A stretch of DNA of 8,149 nt, from contig JAEWFX010000034.1 of NCBI GenBank assembly GCA_023388605.1, positions 1 through 8,149 of the forward strand, given 5' to 3'. Position 1 is the stretch's first letter. Each line of letters begins with the position of its first letter. This stretch comes from Bacillota bacterium (lineage in GTDB: Bacteria > Bacillota > Clostridia > Saccharofermentanales > DTU023). Both the position numbers and the translations under genes were made by a program. Shown in pieces: positions 5,635-8,149 of the stretch. Below the pieces are notes generated by a model, which was given only the letters and a program-made list of their open reading frames with translations, was not told where the DNA came from and did not search any database.

Positions 5635-7830
5635 TTGAATATTTTAGAGAGTCAAATTTGGATGCAAGATCCTCGTTATATTCCGTATAACGACGATCTA
5701 GATTTACTATCTACCAGTGATTCTTTAGACAAGAGTTCTGGTCTTGTCTCTCTGTTGGCACGCAGTGTTTCAGAGCTAACAGCAACTGACTCAGCACAAT
5801 TCTTTCGCAGCCAATTATCAGACTTGCACGATCCCTATCTCTTTCAGGATATGTCGAAGGCTTGTGATTTGATCGTCGATACTATCCATGCTGGTGGACG
5901 TTTGTTGATATACGGCGATTACGATGCCGACGGACTGACTTCAACAGCACTGCTGCTACGTTTCTTTCGAGCACTAGATGTCGATGTCACTCACATGATC
6001 CCCGATCGACTGCTAGATGGTTATGGCATCGTAAGCAATAAGCTAGATGAAATCATTAAGATGTCACCGGATCTGCTCATCACTGTGGACTGCGGTATCG
6101 CAAACATCGCCGAAGTCGCTAAATTGACTGAGGCAGGTATACCCGTAATAGTCACAGATCACCATGAGGCCAAGGAAGAATTACCAGAAGCTTTAGCTAT
6201 CATCAATCCTACAGTCGATCGAAACTATCCTTTCAGTGGTCTTGCCGGTGTCGGTGTAGCTCTAAAGTTAGTATCCGCACTGCGAGAGCACGCTGCTCTC
6301 AGAGAATCATTCCCTGATTTCGAACAAAGAATAGTCTTTCCTTGTTATTTAGTTTTGGCGGCAATCGGAACCGTAGCTGATTCTATGACCTTACTAGATG
6401 AAAATCGAAGCATTGTCAGTCTAGGGTTGAAGTATTTTAACGAATACGCTCCCTTGGGCTTACGCCTGTTGTTGAGTGAGCAAACTCAAACGGTAGATGC
6501 CAGAACTATCGCTTTTTTCATCGCACCCAGGCTCAACGCAGCTGGACGCATGGGTGATCTGGAACCAGCCGTAAAGTTGTTGATCTCAGAAGATAGATCG
6601 ACCTGTCTTGCAGCTTCTGAAGAACTAGAAAATCTTAATAATCAACGCAAGGAGCTAGAATCCTATTGCTTCGAAGCTGCTGTCAAAAAGATAAAAGCGA
6701 TGCCCGAAGATGAGAAGCAGCGTTTAATAGTAGTTGAAGGTGAAGACTGGCACATCGGCATACTGGGTATTGTCAGCTCAAAATTGGTGAGCAAGTACTC
6801 TGTCAGTGTTATGGTTTTTTCTCGTACAGGAGATAATTATAGAGGCTCATGTCGCAGCTACCAGAACTTTAATATCTTAGAAATATTGAACAATGTCGCT
6901 GATTTAACTGAGACTTTCGGTGGACATAAAATGGCTGCCGGTGTAGAAGTCTCTGCTACTAACTACCATGACTTTCGCAAGGAGATTATCGCACAAGCGA
7001 ATGTCTGTGACGACGAAGTGCCGACACACAATTTCGCCTTTGAATTACCAGCAAATTTTTGCAATCTCGCCCTGGCTGATCAACTGCAGACCTTAGAACC
7101 GTATGGACGCGGCAATGAAGAACCAGTATTTTATGTGAAAAATCTGAAGATACTCGAATGGCGACCAGTGGGCAACGGTGAACATATTTCGTTGACTTTT
7201 GTTTTACCCACAGGCGGTCAGTTGCGAGGTATTTGGTTCAAAGGTGCTGAGTACGGAGAGTTGTACCGTAGCGGTGACTCGGTAGATATTCTCGCATACC
7301 TCAAATATCAAGTGTGGAATAACTACGAGCAGGCACAATTTCAAATCGTCGCCATGCGTCCTCCCTTCTTCAACTCTGTGCTCTGGGATCAGTGGCAAGA
7401 TATTGAGGAGAGTTGGTTAGCGGAGGTGAGCAGTGAGAGCTTGTGCCTGGCTTTTGACTTATCAGATAAGCAATTGAAGGTAACTCTGCCACAGATTATC
7501 GCCGTGCTATCGTATTATCGTGATCATAAATATCAAGGAAAACCTTGTGATTGTGCTCTGTTAACACGTGCAGTAATCCGTCATAGTGGAGTAGCCATGA
7601 CACCGTTCATACTCAATCGTTGTGTAGATATTTTGACCGAAGCAGGTCTAATAAATTGTCGAAGGTTGAACGGTGAAATTATTTTGCATCATAAAGATAT
7701 GTCTTTTGCTGAATTAGTTGATCGTCTCAGTACAGACTCTGATCTCAATTCTAAACTATTAGCAGAGTTGCGTGATACCAAGATCAATCAGCGTCTACAT
7801 CGAGACGGGATAAGTCAACTAGGTATCTAG
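5635..7830 (+). CDS. recJ: Single-stranded-DNA-specific 5'-3' exonuclease RecJ
   Basis: RecJ degrades single-stranded DNA 5' to 3' in RecF-type recombination and mismatch or base-excision repair, using two metal ions held by DHH motifs. From TTG 5635 the protein is 731 residues, in the range of Bacillota RecJ. The DHH domain shows YGDYDADG (93-100), ITVDCG (149-154), VTDHHE (173-178) and GLAGVGVALKL (202-212). The DHHA1 domain has APRLNAAGRMGD (297-308), WHIGILGIVSSKL (372-384) and FGGHKMAAG (428-436). An OB-type domain follows LEPYGRGNEEPVF, and a C-terminal region (about 610-690) may be winged-helix-like. All catalytic residues are present. The start is uncertain: TTG 5635 has GGTGGGG (5626-5632) just ahead and places a Trp nine residues in, as many RecJs do. 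ATG 5662 has only a weak AGAGAG. TTG 5611 lies in a terminator. It is probably co-transcribed with rel, 13 bases downstream. Confidence 0.95.
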   Translation: MNILESQIWMQDPRYIPYNDDLDLLSTSDSLDKSSGLVSLLARSVSELTATDSAQFFRSQLSDLHDPYLFQDMSKACDLIVDTIHAGGRLLIYGDYDADGLTSTALLLRFFRALDVDVTHMIPDRLLDGYGIVSNKLDEIIKMSPDLLITVDCGIANIAEVAKLTEAGIPVIVTDHHEAKEELPEALAIINPTVDRNYPFSGLAGVGVALKLVSALREHAALRESFPDFEQRIVFPCYLVLAAIGTVADSMTLLDENRSIVSLGLKYFNEYAPLGLRLLLSEQTQTVDARTIAFFIAPRLNAAGRMGDLEPAVKLLISEDRSTCLAASEELENLNNQRKELESYCFEAAVKKIKAMPEDEKQRLIVVEGEDWHIGILGIVSSKLVSKYSVSVMVFSRTGDNYRGSCRSYQNFNILEILNNVADLTETFGGHKMAAGVEVSATNYHDFRKEIIAQANVCDDEVPTHNFAFELPANFCNLALADQLQTLEPYGRGNEEPVFYVKNLKILEWRPVGNGEHISLTFVLPTGGQLRGIWFKGAEYGELYRSGDSVDILAYLKYQVWNNYEQAQFQIVAMRPPFFNSVLWDQWQDIEESWLAEVSSESLCLAFDLSDKQLKVTLPQIIAVLSYYRDHKYQGKPCDCALLTRAVIRHSGVAMTPFILNRCVDILTEAGLINCRRLNGEIILHHKDMSFAELVDRLSTDSDLNSKLLAELRDTKINQRLHRDGISQLGI

Positions 7831-7832
7831 CG

Positions 7833-7837
7833 AGGAG
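7833..7837 (+). promoter_or_regulatory. Ribosome binding site for rel
   Basis: AGGAG stands 6 bases before the ATG at 7844, inside the 13-base gap after the recJ stop. There is no room for a promoter or terminator, which supports a recJ-rel transcriptional unit. Confidence 0.8.
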
Positions 7838-7843
7838 AGAAGT

Positions 7844-8149
7844 ATGGAAGATAGACAAACTGCAAAAACTAATGAGCGAGAATTACCAACTGCTAATTAT
7901 GATTACAGTGAACTCGACGCCAGAGTCGATCAGCTGATCAAGAATTATGAGAAGTATTCTGGCACGGAAGATCAAGACGGTTTGTTAAGACATGCTTATG
8001 AATTTGCGAAACAAGCACATTCAGCTCAGTTGCGTGACAATGGCGATCCATACATAACTCACCCCGTAGAAGTGATGGGGATATTGATCGATATCGAGGT
8101 CGATCGTGATACCTTGATCGCATCCTTGCTGCATGATGTAGTTGAAGAT
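7844..8149 (+). CDS. rel: RelA/SpoT-family (p)ppGpp synthetase/hydrolase, N-terminal part (cut by window end)
   Basis: The first 102 codons are present and the frame is open at the window edge. Residues about 49-102 are the start of the HD hydrolase domain of long RelA/SpoT homologues: HAYEFAKQAHSAQLRDNG, then DPYITHPVEV with H73, then LLHDVVED with H97, D98, E101 and D102. These metal-site residues are intact so far, so the protein is likely a bifunctional Rel able to break down (p)ppGpp as well as make it. The synthetase, TGS and ACT domains would lie beyond the window. The first 48 residues form a somewhat long polar N-terminal extension with no recognised motif. It directly follows recJ. 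The apt gene that often separates recJ and rel in Bacillota is absent. The family call is secure and hydrolase activity is inferred. Confidence 0.93.
   Translation, partial: MEDRQTAKTNERELPTANYDYSELDARVDQLIKNYEKYSGTEDQDGLLRHAYEFAKQAHSAQLRDNGDPYITHPVEVMGILIDIEVDRDTLIASLLHDVVED

Noticed and set aside
7938..8123. Minus-strand 61-codon open frame at the window end
   Set aside because: It lies opposite the HD domain of rel, which has clear family motifs. The minus frame shows no recognisable protein or ribosome site.

Overview
The window looks like a chromosomal housekeeping region from a Gram-positive bacterium, probably a Clostridia-type member of the Bacillota. The support is a short S21 protein with the Lys/Arg-rich tail usual in that group, strong Shine-Dalgarno sites, intrinsic terminators in short intergenic gaps, and recJ followed directly by a long RelA/SpoT-type gene. 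By eye the base composition is moderate, a little below 50% GC. No mobile element, CRISPR array, tRNA or rRNA was recognised. The species cannot be named from this sequence.

Layout, all on the + strand. Bases 1-98 hold what may be the last 31 codons of an unidentified upstream gene. A likely promoter (99-126) then leads into a 649-residue membrane protein (192-2141). This protein is the unusual part of the window. Its N-terminal domain reads like a PP2C phosphatase that has lost key metal-binding residues. A long acidic, Tyr/Asp-rich linker, one transmembrane helix, a Thr-rich stalk and a C-terminal LysM domain follow. An intrinsic terminator separates it from alaS (2206-4851). Another terminator precedes a HIT-family protein (4912-5259). 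rpsU (5389-5562) has its own near-consensus promoter and a terminator, and is followed by recJ (5635-7830) and the start of a rel (ppGpp synthetase/hydrolase) gene (7844 to the window edge).

Functionally, alaS and rpsU serve translation, recJ serves DNA repair, and rel controls the stringent response that monitors tRNA charging. The recJ and rel genes are 13 bases apart and are probably co-transcribed. The other genes are separated by hairpin terminators placed only about 13-25 bases before the next start codon, so they are either independent units or linked by partial read-through.

The upstream protein has the architecture expected of a device linking the cell wall to the cytoplasm: LysM outside, pseudophosphatase inside. 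That role is inferred from the domain reading and no partner gene is visible here. Three genes have longer in-frame extensions that should not be used. alaS starts at 2206, not 2161. rpsU starts at the GTG at 5389, not at the upstream TTG 5335. recJ starts at TTG 5635 or ATG 5662, not at TTG 5611.
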